A model generated the notes under the pieces. It had not been told where the DNA came from. It did not search any database and saw only the letters and a list, made by a program, of their open reading frames with translations. Made by a program: the position numbers and the translations under genes. Of a DNA stretch of 64,000 nt, positions 51,649-64,000 are shown one piece after another. Origin of the DNA: Massilia niastensis DSM 21313 (GTDB lineage Bacteria; Pseudomonadota; Gammaproteobacteria; Burkholderiales; Burkholderiaceae_D); contig NZ_KB908078.1 in the NCBI RefSeq assembly GCF_000382345.1, positions 77,849-141,848 of the forward strand, written 5' to 3'. Every line of letters starts with the position of its first letter. Positions within the stretch are counted from its first letter, which is position 1.

Positions 51649-52137
51649 ATGAACAAGCTGATCGCAACCCTCATCGCAGGCCTGCTGGCTACCGGCGCTC
51701 ACGCGCAAACCACCGCCACCACCACCGTCGATACCGGTGTCGTGAAAGCCGAAGCCAAGGCCGAGAAGAACATCGCCAAGGCGGAAGCGAAGGAAGTCAA
51801 GGCGGCCGCCAAGGCCAACGAGAAAGTGAGCAAGGCAGTGGCCGACGCCAACGAGACCAAGGCCAAGGCGCACTCGAAGCTGGTCGAATCGCATGCCGAC
51901 GCGGCCGAGAAGGTGGCCAAGTCCGATCCGGAAGACCGCGCCAAGGCGGTCGCCAAGGGCGAGGAGAAGCTTGCCGACGCCAACCTGAAGGCCGAGAAGA
52001 AGATGATCAAGGCCGACGAGAAGCTGCTGAAGACCCAGGTCGACGTGGCTGCCGACCAGGCTCGCGCCGCGGCCAAGACCGAGCAGGTGCGCGCCGAAGC
52101 GACGGCCGAGGTGCACAAGGCGGCGGCCAAGCACTAA
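51649..52137 (+). CDS. Secreted Ala/Lys/Glu-rich coiled-coil protein
   Basis: A 162-residue protein with a signal peptide (MNKLIATLIAGLLATGAHAQ) and a mature part that is almost pure charged helix (KAEAKAEKNIAKAEAKEVKA, KANEKVSKAVADANETKAKA). AAGGAAG precedes the ATG at 51649. The heptad-like A/K/E pattern suggests a long single helix or coiled coil in the periplasm; no enzyme motif is visible. Such proteins occur in many Oxalobacteraceae without known function. A bidirectional terminator follows. Confidence 0.75.
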   Translation: MNKLIATLIAGLLATGAHAQTTATTTVDTGVVKAEAKAEKNIAKAEAKEVKAAAKANEKVSKAVADANETKAKAHSKLVESHADAAEKVAKSDPEDRAKAVAKGEEKLADANLKAEKKMIKADEKLLKTQVDVAADQARAAAKTEQVRAEATAEVHKAAAKH

Positions 52138-52154
52138 GCCTTGATCGCTGCATG

Positions 52155-52183
52155 AAAAAACGCCGGCATTTGCCGGCGTTTTT
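52155..52183. terminator. Bidirectional terminator between the coiled-coil gene and parC
   Basis: A perfect CGCCGGCA/TGCCGGCG stem with a 2-base spacer is flanked by AAAAAA on the left and TTTTT on the right. It can therefore end transcription of both convergent genes. Confidence 0.9.
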
Positions 52184-52186
52184 GTT

Positions 52187-54529
<2,343 letters not shown>

Positions 54530-54553
54530 AGTTGTTTGGTGTTGTTCGGGCGC

Positions 54554-54590
54554 TGGTTGGACGCGTGGACAGCACAGCTGTCCACCCTAC
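54554..54590 (+). repeat. REP-like hairpin element, copy C
   Basis: TGGTTGGACGCGTGGACAGC, loop ACA, GCTGTCCACCCTAC. The head (TGGTTG-ACGCGTGG) and tail (CCACCCTAC) match copy B at 20307-20342, while the stem bases differ in pairs so that the 9-bp stem stays perfect. It lies between parE and parC. Confidence 0.7.
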
Positions 54591-54616
54591 GAGCGTTCGC
54601 GCTCACGTCCAAGGGG

Positions 54617-56614
<1,998 letters not shown>

Positions 56615-56766
56615 GCTATTGTTTGTTTATCGAATGCCTGCGCATTCTATCTTGTCGGGCAGAAAAGTTGATCTTTTCGCGGGGGAGGCAATCGTGCTTG
56701 CCACTTTGCACACTTGTGCTAGATTAAATTGGATTACGACCGGCACATGCCAGGGGAGGCGGCACG

Positions 56767-57591
56767 ATGCACGTACCCAGACATCCATTCACCGTACGCC
56801 TGGTCGGGTTCGAACCAGATGAGAGCACGCAACTGGAAGCCCTGCTTGCGCGGGCCCCGGTTGCGGGACCGTCGTATTCTTGCCTGCACGACGACAGTTT
56901 GCAAGAGCCCGATCTATATATTGCAAATGGCGACAGTTCGGCCGCGCTCAAGCGGCTGGGCTGCGTTCCGCCCAGCAGTTTGCAGCCCGCGCTGGTCATC
57001 GGCGGCGGGGATGCCAGCGCCCGTCCGACCATGGCGCGCCCGATCGAGCCCAAGCGCCTGTTCGACGAACTGGCCGAGCTGCTCGATATGCGGGTGCAGG
57101 CGCTGGCGGAGCTGAACGCGCGCGGCGAGCGGCTCCTGGCCGAGCGGCGGCGCCATCCGCGTCTCGCGCCGGATACCGAAAAGCCCGAATTCTACGATCG
57201 CCTGCGTCATGGTCCATCAGATGGGGGCGTACTCATCATTGACAAGGAGTGCACTTTCCGCGATCACGTGGCGCGCGTGCTCGGCAGGCGCAAGTTGCCC
57301 GTCGAGTGGACCGACAGCTTGCGCGCCGCCATGCGCCTGTGCGACGAGACGCCCGTCTCGCTGGTCATGATCAACACCTCGGCGGTGGGCGTCGATCCCT
57401 ACTGGCTGTGCAGCTCGATCAAGTCCCAGGGCGGGGCGGGGCGCACGGCGGTGCTGTTCCTGGTCGAGTCGTCCTTTCAATACGACAGCGTCCGCGCCAG
57501 GGATGCCGGGGTGCGCGGCCTGCTCGACAAGCCGGTGGCGGGGCGGCACCTGATGATGACCTTCCAGAAGCTGCTGGATCTGCCCGTCTAG
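56767..57591 (+). CDS. Double degenerate receiver (pseudo-response-regulator) protein
   Basis: A 274-residue cytosolic protein with two CheY-like regions. The second (about 153-270) reads GGVLIIDKECTFRDHVARVL, SLVMINTSAVGVDPYWLC and GVRGLLDKPV. Asp159 and Lys255 are kept, but Asn203 stands where the phosphorylated Asp is expected. The first (about 8-107) is more degenerate: Asn54 lies at the Asp position (PDLYIANGDS), and Arg replaces Lys in ARPIEPKRLF. It may act as a phosphorylation-independent adaptor. No output domain or partner kinase is nearby. It is divergent from parE. Confidence 0.72.
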   Translation: MHVPRHPFTVRLVGFEPDESTQLEALLARAPVAGPSYSCLHDDSLQEPDLYIANGDSSAALKRLGCVPPSSLQPALVIGGGDASARPTMARPIEPKRLFDELAELLDMRVQALAELNARGERLLAERRRHPRLAPDTEKPEFYDRLRHGPSDGGVLIIDKECTFRDHVARVLGRRKLPVEWTDSLRAAMRLCDETPVSLVMINTSAVGVDPYWLCSSIKSQGGAGRTAVLFLVESSFQYDSVRARDAGVRGLLDKPVAGRHLMMTFQKLLDLPV

Positions 57592-57721
57592 TCCGCCGGC
57601 GGCGTGTCAACGGCGGGTCCTCATCAAGCGTTGACCAATGCATCAGCCTTTAGTCCCTTGATGAACGCCTTTGCAACAAGCCCGTATCGTGCGCGGCCGA
57701 AGCAAGGCTATATTGATATCC

Positions 57722-58723
57722 ATGGCGGAAAACGAACCCAAGCAACCCGAGGAGCCTGCCGGCCCTCCCACCGAGAAGAGTCCCGACACCCCGGTCCGCG
57801 TTCCCGACCGGCGCGCCACCGACACACCTGCGCGTGGCGCCCGCGCCCGCTACCAGCGCGACGGCGATACCCCGATGGCGCTGGCCGGCCGGGTCATCAC
57901 CTCGCGTTTCCGCGCCTTGCGCGACCGTTTCAGCCGCGACTTCATGCAGCGCACGCTGCACATCGGCGTCTCCGCCCGCATCTTCCACCCGGAATCGGGC
58001 GCCAAGGGTTTGCTCAGCAAGAATCTCCAGTACCTCGAGGAGTCGATCGCCCAGTGGGTGATGTCGCGCGACGTGCTGGTCTTCATGATCCCGACCGTGA
58101 ACACCAGCGGCCTGCTGCACCCGAGTAACATCACCCTGCGCCACTACGCGCGCCACCTCGACGGCCTGGTGCTGCAGGGCGGGGCGGACGTGGCGCCGCA
58201 GACCTATTCCGAAACCCCGACCCGTCCCGAGTGGGGCGGCGACCGTGCGCGCGACGTGTACGAACTGGAACTGCTGCACGAGTTCGTGGACGCCGGCAAG
58301 CCGGTGCTGGGCGTGTGCCGCGGTTGCCAGCTGATCAATGTGGCCTTCGGCGGCACCCTGTACCAGGACGTGGCCACGAATGTGCCGCAGGCCAGGGCCC
58401 ACGTGCACGACCTGTACGACGCCCACCGCCACGACATCGTGTTCCCGCAAGGTTCTTCGCTGGCGCGCATGTTTCCTCAGGTAAATCGCGCGGTGGTGAA
58501 CTCGATCCACCACCAGGCGGTCAAGGAACTCGGGCGCGATATCCGGGTCGAAGCTTATTCCGATCCCGACGGCATCGTCGAGGCGATCCGCTACGAGCGC
58601 GCCGACTTCGTGATGGGCCTGCAATGGCACCCGGAATTCCACCGTGCCGGCGGGGTCGACTTGCTCGACTGTACGCCCGTGCTGGACGAGTTCCTGCGCG
58701 CGGCCCGTGAAACACGGCTGTAG
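57722..58723 (+). CDS. Class I glutamine amidotransferase-like hydrolase (PuuD/peptidase C26 family)
   Basis: A 333-residue protein. The first 70 residues are Pro- and charge-rich and probably disordered, an unusual extension. The catalytic domain has the nucleophile Cys in KPVLGVCRGCQLINVAFGGT near 200 and the His/Glu pair in FVMGLQWHPEFHRAGG near 300. Family members hydrolyse gamma-glutamyl-GABA and related gamma-glutamyl amides in putrescine breakdown, but no puu genes are nearby. The ATG at 57722 is preferred to the TTG at 57671. Confidence 0.87.
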   Translation: MAENEPKQPEEPAGPPTEKSPDTPVRVPDRRATDTPARGARARYQRDGDTPMALAGRVITSRFRALRDRFSRDFMQRTLHIGVSARIFHPESGAKGLLSKNLQYLEESIAQWVMSRDVLVFMIPTVNTSGLLHPSNITLRHYARHLDGLVLQGGADVAPQTYSETPTRPEWGGDRARDVYELELLHEFVDAGKPVLGVCRGCQLINVAFGGTLYQDVATNVPQARAHVHDLYDAHRHDIVFPQGSSLARMFPQVNRAVVNSIHHQAVKELGRDIRVEAYSDPDGIVEAIRYERADFVMGLQWHPEFHRAGGVDLLDCTPVLDEFLRAARETRL

Positions 58724-58788
58724 TCATGCAATAAGATTGTCTTATCGAAAACCCTTCGAAAACGCTTGCTTTCATTTATCGCCCGGAC

Positions 58789-58794
58789 AATAAT
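58789..58794 (+). promoter_or_regulatory. Candidate -10 box next to the Fur box
   Basis: AATAAT lies 17 bases after TTGCTT (58766-58771), a partial -35 match, and three bases before the Fur-like palindrome. A start near 58801 would fall inside the palindrome, so bound Fur would block initiation. Confidence 0.4.
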
Positions 58795-58797
58795 TGG

Positions 58798-58816
58798 AAT
58801 GAGAATGATTCTCATT
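58798..58816. promoter_or_regulatory. Fur box
   Basis: AATGAGAATGATTCTCATT is a perfect 9-1-9 palindrome. It contains the 7-1-7 Fur core (TGAGAAT-n-ATTCTCA, compare TGATAAT-n-ATTATCA). It lies 35 bases before the ATG of the 112-residue ORF. Other Fur-family proteins (such as Zur) have similar sites, but the core fits Fur best. Confidence 0.8.
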
Positions 58817-58850
58817 TACGAGAAGGCAACCGTTTATCAGAGAGGCTTGC

Positions 58851-59189
58851 ATGAACATTTCCTTCGCAGACGACGCACTGCCTCCGGCGCAGCCCGGACG
58901 CAGCCAGGACGTGCTGCTGGTCGCATCCCTGCTGCACCTGATGTCGCACTACACCGCCCGCGGCGAGGGCGAGCCGCCCTGCGTCAAGCTGGCCTCCGTG
59001 ATCGAGCGCCACCTGTGCGCGCTGTCGCGCCTGCCAGAGATCGATCCGGTCCTGCGCGCCACCTGCGAGCAGCTGGCCGAACAGTGGGCCGGGATGGTCG
59101 ATGCCAGGCTGCCGCCAGCCAGGCAGCCGCTGCTGGCGCGCTTCATGAAAGGGGCGTGGCCCGGCAAGGCGGCCGCGGTCGCGGGCTGA
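58851..59189 (+). CDS. Hypothetical Fur-regulated small protein
   Basis: A 112-residue protein I do not recognise. It is mostly helical (DVLLVASLLHLMSHYTARGE, CVKLASVIERHLCALSRLPE, LRATCEQLAEQWAGMVDARL) and has three Cys residues, at about 44, 56 and 73, with no CxxC pair. No signal peptide or membrane helix is visible. GAGAGG precedes the ATG. A perfect Fur box and a -10-like element lie just upstream, so the gene should be induced by low iron. No siderophore or receptor gene adjoins it; it is convergent with ybdK. Confidence 0.72.
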   Translation: MNISFADDALPPAQPGRSQDVLLVASLLHLMSHYTARGEGEPPCVKLASVIERHLCALSRLPEIDPVLRATCEQLAEQWAGMVDARLPPARQPLLARFMKGAWPGKAAAVAG

Positions 59190-59219
59190 ACCCTCCCTGA
59201 TGCGCCCCTGGCCGCCGTA

Positions 59220-60353
59220 CTACGGCGCCATGCGGCGCTCGCCCCGGAAGCGTGCGATGGCGGCGTTGACCATGCTTTCCACGCTGCCGTCGCGCTCGAA
59301 GTAGCGGCGCAGCAGGGTCGCATCGCTGCCCTCGTTCACGGCCGCGTTCAGGTGGCGCAGGGCGTCCACGCTGCCCAGCGCCTCCGCATGCGGCAGCATC
59401 TTCTCCAGGGTCGCCAGGATGTCTTCGCGCAGCGGGATGTTCTCGTAGGTCTTCGGATGGGTGATGGTGCCCTCCAGGCCGAAGCGGCAGGCCTGGAAGC
59501 GGTTGTAGTTGTAGACCAGGTAATCGTCCTCCACCGGCGCTTCCTCGCCGCGCGCCAGCAGGTGGCGGCACAGCGCCTGCAGGTAGCCGGCCAGCGCCGC
59601 CGCGCGCTCCACCGTCAGCGGGGTGTCGCAGACCCGCAGCTCGATGGTGCCGTATTCGGGCTTGGGCCGCAGGTCCCAGTAGAAGTCCTTCATGCTCTTG
59701 ATGACGCCGGTGCGTTCCATCTTGGCGAAGAACACCTCGTTGAATTCGGCCCAGGACAGCACGAAGGGCGCGCGCCCGCTCATCGGGAAGGCGAACACCG
59801 AATTCAGGCGCGCCGATTCGAACAGGCTGTCATGCCCCTGCACGAAGGGCGAGGAGGCCGACAGCGCGATGAAGTGCGGGATGTAGCGTCCCAGCGCATG
59901 CAGCAGGTAGAGCGCGTCGTCGCCGCTGGCGCAGCCGATGTGCACGTGCTGGCCGAACACCGTGAACTGCTTGGCCAGGTAGCCGTACAGCTGCGACAGG
60001 TATTCGTAGCGCGGCTTGGCCGAGATCTTCTGGTCCGACCAGTGCTGGAACGGATGGGTGCCGCCGCCGGCGATGCCGATGTTGAGCGTGTCGCTGGCCG
60101 TCACCAGGGTGTCGCGGATCTCGAGCAGTTCCGCCAGCAGCGGCGCGTAGGCGGTCTGGACGCTCGAGTTAATCTCGATCATGCTCTCGGTGATCTCGGG
60201 CGTCACGTTGCCCGGGAAGGGCTTGCGGTTCAGCAGGTGCAGCAGGTCGGGACTGGCCGCGGTCAGGTTGAAGTCCGACAGGTCGATCAGCTGCAGTTCG
60301 AGCTCGACCCCGAAGGTCAGCGGCTGCGACGTGGCAAAGGGTTCAAGCGGCAT
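59220..60353 (-). CDS. ybdK: Carboxylate-amine ligase (YbdK, GCS2 family)
   Basis: A 377-residue ATP-grasp-like ligase related to glutamate-cysteine ligase. [20 protein letters not shown] at 12-31 is the N-terminal strand with metal-binding Glu residues; [20 protein letters not shown] near 135 and [40 protein letters not shown] near 235 are family signatures. Members have weak gamma-glutamylcysteine synthetase activity in vitro; the true role is unclear. Its start lies inside the end of the antiporter gene (11-base overlap), so the two are coupled. Confidence 0.9.
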   Translation of the reverse strand: MPLEPFATSQPLTFGVELELQLIDLSDFNLTAASPDLLHLLNRKPFPGNVTPEITESMIEINSSVQTAYAPLLAELLEIRDTLVTASDTLNIGIAGGGTHPFQHWSDQKISAKPRYEYLSQLYGYLAKQFTVFGQHVHIGCASGDDALYLLHALGRYIPHFIALSASSPFVQGHDSLFESARLNSVFAFPMSGRAPFVLSWAEFNEVFFAKMERTGVIKSMKDFYWDLRPKPEYGTIELRVCDTPLTVERAAALAGYLQALCRHLLARGEEAPVEDDYLVYNYNRFQACRFGLEGTITHPKTYENIPLREDILATLEKMLPHAEALGSVDALRHLNAAVNEGSDATLLRRYFERDGSVESMVNAAIARFRGERRMAP

Positions 60354-61533
60354 TGGCGGTCTCCGGTGCTTCGCGCGCCCAGATGAGCGCGCGCTGGATG
60401 ATGATCGGGCCGAACACTTCGAGCAGCATCGTCACCGCCGCCATCGAGCGCAGTTCCTCGACCACGTGCACGCCCGCATGGCGCGCATGCTCGAGCAGCA
60501 GGATCACGAACACCGCCAGCGGCGCCAGCCCGAGGCCGGTCAGCATGCCCTTGCGCCACGAGATGCCCGACAGCTGGGAGAGCGCCATCACGCCGGCCGT
60601 CTTGGTCACCAGGCGCACCAGCACCACGGCGATCGCCAGTGCGCTGCCCTCGGCCACGGTGAGCCAGTTGATGGTGGAGGCGGCGTATACGAACAGCAGC
60701 ACGGTGAGCACTTCGCCGAGCGCGCCGAAATTGCGCTGCGCCTGGCTGAAGGCGATGCGCCGGTGGCGCGCGGCCAGCCCGAAGGCCAGCGAGGCCACCA
60801 CCGGCGACAGGCTGGCGCTGTCGCAGATCGCGACCAGCAGGATCACGGCCAGGGAAAAGGGCACGGTGGCGTCCTGGCCGGGATGGCCGATGGCGCGCAG
60901 CAGCGCCGGCACCACCACGCCGAACAGGGCGCCGGCGAGCATCGAGCCGGCCAGCATCACCAGGCTTTGCCAGATCGCCTCGCCGACCGCCTCGTAGGTG
61001 CGGAAGATCCAGAAGCCGATGATGGCGTTGAACGCGAACACCGCCAGCACGCAGTTCTGGGCCGACAGGTGCAGCACCCGTTCGGTCACCTGGCCGGAGC
61101 TGCGCTGTTCGTTGATGACGCGCACCACGGTGGCGGGCGAGGTCGCCATCGACAGCGCCGCCATCAGCAGCGCCGTCATCCGGGCCGTGCCGAAGGCGGT
61201 GGCGACCAGGTACACGGCGATGAAGGTCAGGCCGGCCTCGACCAGGCCGGCGACGCCGATCCAGGGATTGTTGACCAGCCAGCGCAGGTTGATGCGGTAG
61301 CCCAGTTCGAACAGCACCAGGCCGAAGGCGATATTGGCCAGCAGCGCGACCGGCCCGGCGTCCGGCGCGGGCAGGACCCCGATCTGGGTGCTGCCGAGCA
61401 TGAACCCGGCCAGGCCGTAGAAGCTGATGCGCGGCAGGCCGGTCCAGCGTTGCCCGAATTCGCCCGCCAGCCAGGCGATCGCGATCGCGAACGGCCATGC
61501 AAGACTTGTCAACACGGACAGCAGGTCTGGCAT
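60343..61533 (-). CDS. CPA2-type cation:proton antiporter
   Basis: A 396-residue integral membrane protein with about 11-12 helices. [20 protein letters not shown] near 36, [20 protein letters not shown] near 65 and the unwound-helix region [20 protein letters not shown] near 128 fit the CPA2/KefB-like fold. [20 protein letters not shown] near 225 has the membrane-buried acidic position. There is no C-terminal RCK/TrkA domain, so it is probably a Na+/H+ or K+/H+ exchanger rather than a glutathione-gated Kef. It precedes ybdK in the same transcript. Confidence 0.85.
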   Translation of the reverse strand: MPDLLSVLTSLAWPFAIAIAWLAGEFGQRWTGLPRISFYGLAGFMLGSTQIGVLPAPDAGPVALLANIAFGLVLFELGYRINLRWLVNNPWIGVAGLVEAGLTFIAVYLVATAFGTARMTALLMAALSMATSPATVVRVINEQRSSGQVTERVLHLSAQNCVLAVFAFNAIIGFWIFRTYEAVGEAIWQSLVMLAGSMLAGALFGVVVPALLRAIGHPGQDATVPFSLAVILLVAICDSASLSPVVASLAFGLAARHRRIAFSQAQRNFGALGEVLTVLLFVYAASTINWLTVAEGSALAIAVVLVRLVTKTAGVMALSQLSGISWRKGMLTGLGLAPLAVFVILLLEHARHAGVHVVEELRSMAAVTMLLEVFGPIIIQRALIWAREAPETANAA

Positions 61534-61646
61534 TAAGTCCCCCTCGAGAAAGGCAAGCAGTGGTCAGTCATCATTGACACTTTCTTTGCCGATTCTACAA
61601 GAGACTCCGTGCGCACGATTCGCGCGCACTTCCCGTAGGAATCGTC

Positions 61647-62816
61647 CTATTTGCTGAGGAGACGCATTGCCCGTTCCAGGCCTTCCAGGGTGACCGGAAA
61701 CATGCGGTTATTCATGATCTGGCGGATCACGGCGATCGATTGCCGGTACTCCCACAGGCTTTCCGGCTCGGGGTTGAGCCAGGCGAACTTGGGGAAGTGG
61801 CTGACGAAGCGCGCCAGCCATTCGGCGCCCGCTTCCTCGTTGTTGTACTCGACCGAGCCGCCCGGCGCCAGCACCTCGTAGGGACTCATGGTGGCGTCGC
61901 CCACAAAAATCAGGCGGGTGTCGGACGGATACTTGCGCAGCACGTCCCAGGTCGGGAAGCGCTCGCTGTGGCGGCGCCGGTTGTTCTTCCACAGGTAGTC
62001 GTAGACGCAGTTGTGGAAATAATAGAACTCCATGTTCTTGAACTCGGTCCTGGCCGCCGAGAACAGCTCTTCGGTGCGTTCGATGTGGTCGTCCATCGTG
62101 CCGCCGACGTCGAGCAGCATCACCACCTTGATCCGGTTCCTGCGTTCGGGCTGCATGCGGATGTCGAGGTAGCCCGCATTGCTGGCGGTGGCGCGGATGG
62201 TGTCGTCCAGCGCCAGCTCCTCGGCCGCGCCCTGGCGCGCGAAGCGCCGCAGGCGGCGCAGCGCGACCTTGATGTTGCGCGTGCCGAGTTCGCGCTCGTC
62301 GTCGTAGTCGCGGTAGCTGCGCTGGTCCCAGACCTTGACCGCGCTGCGGTTGCGGCTTTGTCCGCCGATGCGGATGCCTTCCGGGTTGGCGCCGCTGTTG
62401 CCGAACGGGGAGGTGCCGCCGGTGCCGATCCACTTGTTGCCGCCTTCGTGGCGGCCTTTCTGTTCCTTCAGCAGTTCTTCCAGGCGCTGCTGCAGCTTGT
62501 CGTAGCCGAGCTTCTCGAGCTGGGCCTTCTGTTCCGGCGTCAGCTCGCGCTCGAAGCGCTTGAGCAGCCACTCGAGCGGAATCTCGGCCTGCTCGTCGAA
62601 CACCGCGTCCACGCCCTTGAAATAGGCGCCGAAGGCGCGGTCGAACCGGTCGAAGTGCGCCTCGTCCTTCACCAGGGTGAGGCGCGCGAGGTAGTAGAAC
62701 TCGTCGAGCGAAGGCGCGATCACCTGTTCCTGCAGGGCTTCGAGCAGGGTCAGGAACTCCTTGATCGTGACCGGGACCCTGGCCTCGCGCAGCGCGTAGA
62801 AGAAATCGATCAGCAT
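61647..62816 (-). CDS. VWA domain protein, CoxE-like, partner of MoxR
   Basis: A 389-residue cytosolic protein. The N-terminal two thirds are helical and charged (MLIDFFYALREARVPVTIKE), with a glycine-rich turn (GGNKWIGTGGTSPFGNSGAN near 130). The C-terminal von Willebrand A region begins IKVVMLLDVGGTMDDHIERT near 232, where the metal site is D-x-G-x-T rather than D-x-S-x-S. MoxR AAA+ ATPases act with such VWA proteins as chaperones that insert metals or activate enzymes. The gene is separated from moxR by a GNAT gene, one base away; all three are co-directional. Confidence 0.85.
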   Translation of the reverse strand: MLIDFFYALREARVPVTIKEFLTLLEALQEQVIAPSLDEFYYLARLTLVKDEAHFDRFDRAFGAYFKGVDAVFDEQAEIPLEWLLKRFERELTPEQKAQLEKLGYDKLQQRLEELLKEQKGRHEGGNKWIGTGGTSPFGNSGANPEGIRIGGQSRNRSAVKVWDQRSYRDYDDERELGTRNIKVALRRLRRFARQGAAEELALDDTIRATASNAGYLDIRMQPERRNRIKVVMLLDVGGTMDDHIERTEELFSAARTEFKNMEFYYFHNCVYDYLWKNNRRRHSERFPTWDVLRKYPSDTRLIFVGDATMSPYEVLAPGGSVEYNNEEAGAEWLARFVSHFPKFAWLNPEPESLWEYRQSIAVIRQIMNNRMFPVTLEGLERAMRLLSK

Positions 62817-62817
62817 G

Positions 62818-63404
62818 TCAGGGCCTGGCGTGGCTGGCGAGGCGTTCGTGCAGGTGCGACTTGATGGCGGGCCATTCGGCGCGCAGGATGCTGTACATGA
62901 CCGTGTCGCGGATCGTGCCGTCGCGCCGTGCGCCGTGGTGGCGGATCACGCCGTCCTTGTGCGCGCCGAGCCGCTCGATGGCGGCCTGCGAGGCGAAGTT
63001 CTCGCAGTCGGTGCGCAGGCCCACGACGCCGCAGCCGAGCGTGTCGAAGGCATGCGACAGCAGGATCAGCTTGCAGCTGGTGTTCAGGTGCGAGCGCTGC
63101 ACCCGCTTGGCATACCAGGTGTAGCCGATTTCGACGCGGTCGATCTCGGGCACGATGTCGTGGTAGCTGGTGCTGCCCAGCACCGTGCCGGAGGCCGCGT
63201 CGATCACGGCGAAGGGCTGGCGGTTGCGCATCTCGAGCGCGGCGCCGATGTAGTGCTCCACGTTGTACGGCTCGGGGACGGTGGTCACCCGCAGCTGCCA
63301 CAGCTCGCCGTCGCTGGCGGCGGCGCGCAGGCCGTCGGCATGGTGCGGCGCCAGCGGCTCCAGGCGCACCCCGTTGAATTCCAGCGTGACGGGCGCGACG
63401 CGGA

Positions 63405-63408
<4 letters not shown>
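62818..63408 (-). CDS. GNAT acetyltransferase between moxR and the VWA gene
   Basis: A 196-residue RimJ/RimL-like acetyltransferase. VRLEPLAPHHADGLRAAASD at 14-33, GSTSYHDIVPEIDRVEIGYT then WYAKRVQRSHLNTSCKLILL near 80-115 and GLRTDCENFASQAAIERLGA near 128 match the family that acetylates protein N-termini or amino acids. The start at 63408 overlaps the moxR stop (ATGA), and the stop lies one base from the VWA start. The open frame upstream of 63408 only shadows moxR. Confidence 0.88.

Positions 63409-64000
<592 letters not shown>

Noticed and set aside
57606-57635. Inverted repeat GTCAACG/CGTTGAC before the PuuD-like gene
   Set aside because: Only 7 bp per arm with a 16-base gap and no overlapping promoter; too weak to call an operator.

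Overview
The window is dense, GC-rich chromosomal DNA of a betaproteobacterium. The gene content points to Oxalobacteraceae, probably Massilia/Telluria: a single-operon paa pathway with a PaaX repressor, adjacent parE/parC, argH and ybdK, a secreted M64 peptidase, a secreted cyanophycinase, and RTX proteins with a C-terminal DUF4214. The genus is inferred, not shown. I see no prophage, insertion sequence, CRISPR array, rRNA or tRNA. Genes are closely packed, often with ATGA or GTGA start/stop overlaps.

Layout. 1-1927: end of an RND drug-efflux operon (inner-membrane pump and outer-membrane channel), closed by a clear terminator. 2035-5426: two base-excision-repair glycosylases (deoxyinosine/uracil type and 3-methyladenine type), separated by a transglutaminase/TPR lipoprotein and an HDOD protein. 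5431-7689: a chemoreceptor with a periplasmic Cache partner. 7976-12090: a lysine-2,3-aminomutase-like radical SAM enzyme, an MFS transporter and a PQQ-type sugar dehydrogenase lipoprotein. 12092-17231: a divergent respiratory cluster. It has a fused subunit I/III heme-copper oxidase, a subunit II fused to cytochrome c, and three further monoheme cytochromes. 17333-24458: metabolic and housekeeping genes (FAH hydrolase, CMD protein, class III aminotransferase, esterase, mog, darP, pmbA). 24480-29615: a 1711-residue RTX protein. 30076-31209: an M14 carboxypeptidase.

31283-44071 is a complete-looking phenylacetate catabolic operon, paaABCDE-G-H-I-K-J-Y-Z, with divergent paaX and an inverted-repeat operator over the promoter; only paaF is absent. 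PaaK activates phenylacetate to its CoA ester, PaaABCE epoxidises the ring (PaaD assists), PaaG makes the oxepin, PaaZ opens and oxidises it, and PaaJ/PaaH carry out beta-oxidation. PaaI and PaaY rescue dead-end thioesters.

44131-64000: cupin, KTSC-like protein, HAD phosphatase, argH, two secreted hydrolases (cyanophycinase and M64), parC/parE, a degenerate double receiver protein, a PuuD-like amidotransferase, a Fur-box-controlled small ORF, ybdK, a CPA2 antiporter and a MoxR/VWA chaperone pair that runs off the right edge.

The observation most worth a second look is the oxidase. All metal ligands are present, but the K-channel lysine and the D-channel asparagines of canonical aa3 enzymes are replaced, and it is encoded with four separate haem c sites. 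Other leads are a REP-like hairpin family with compensatory stem changes, the PaaX operator, a perfect 19-bp Fur box before an unknown ORF, a duplicated gene tail beside the M14 peptidase, and a double pseudo-receiver protein.
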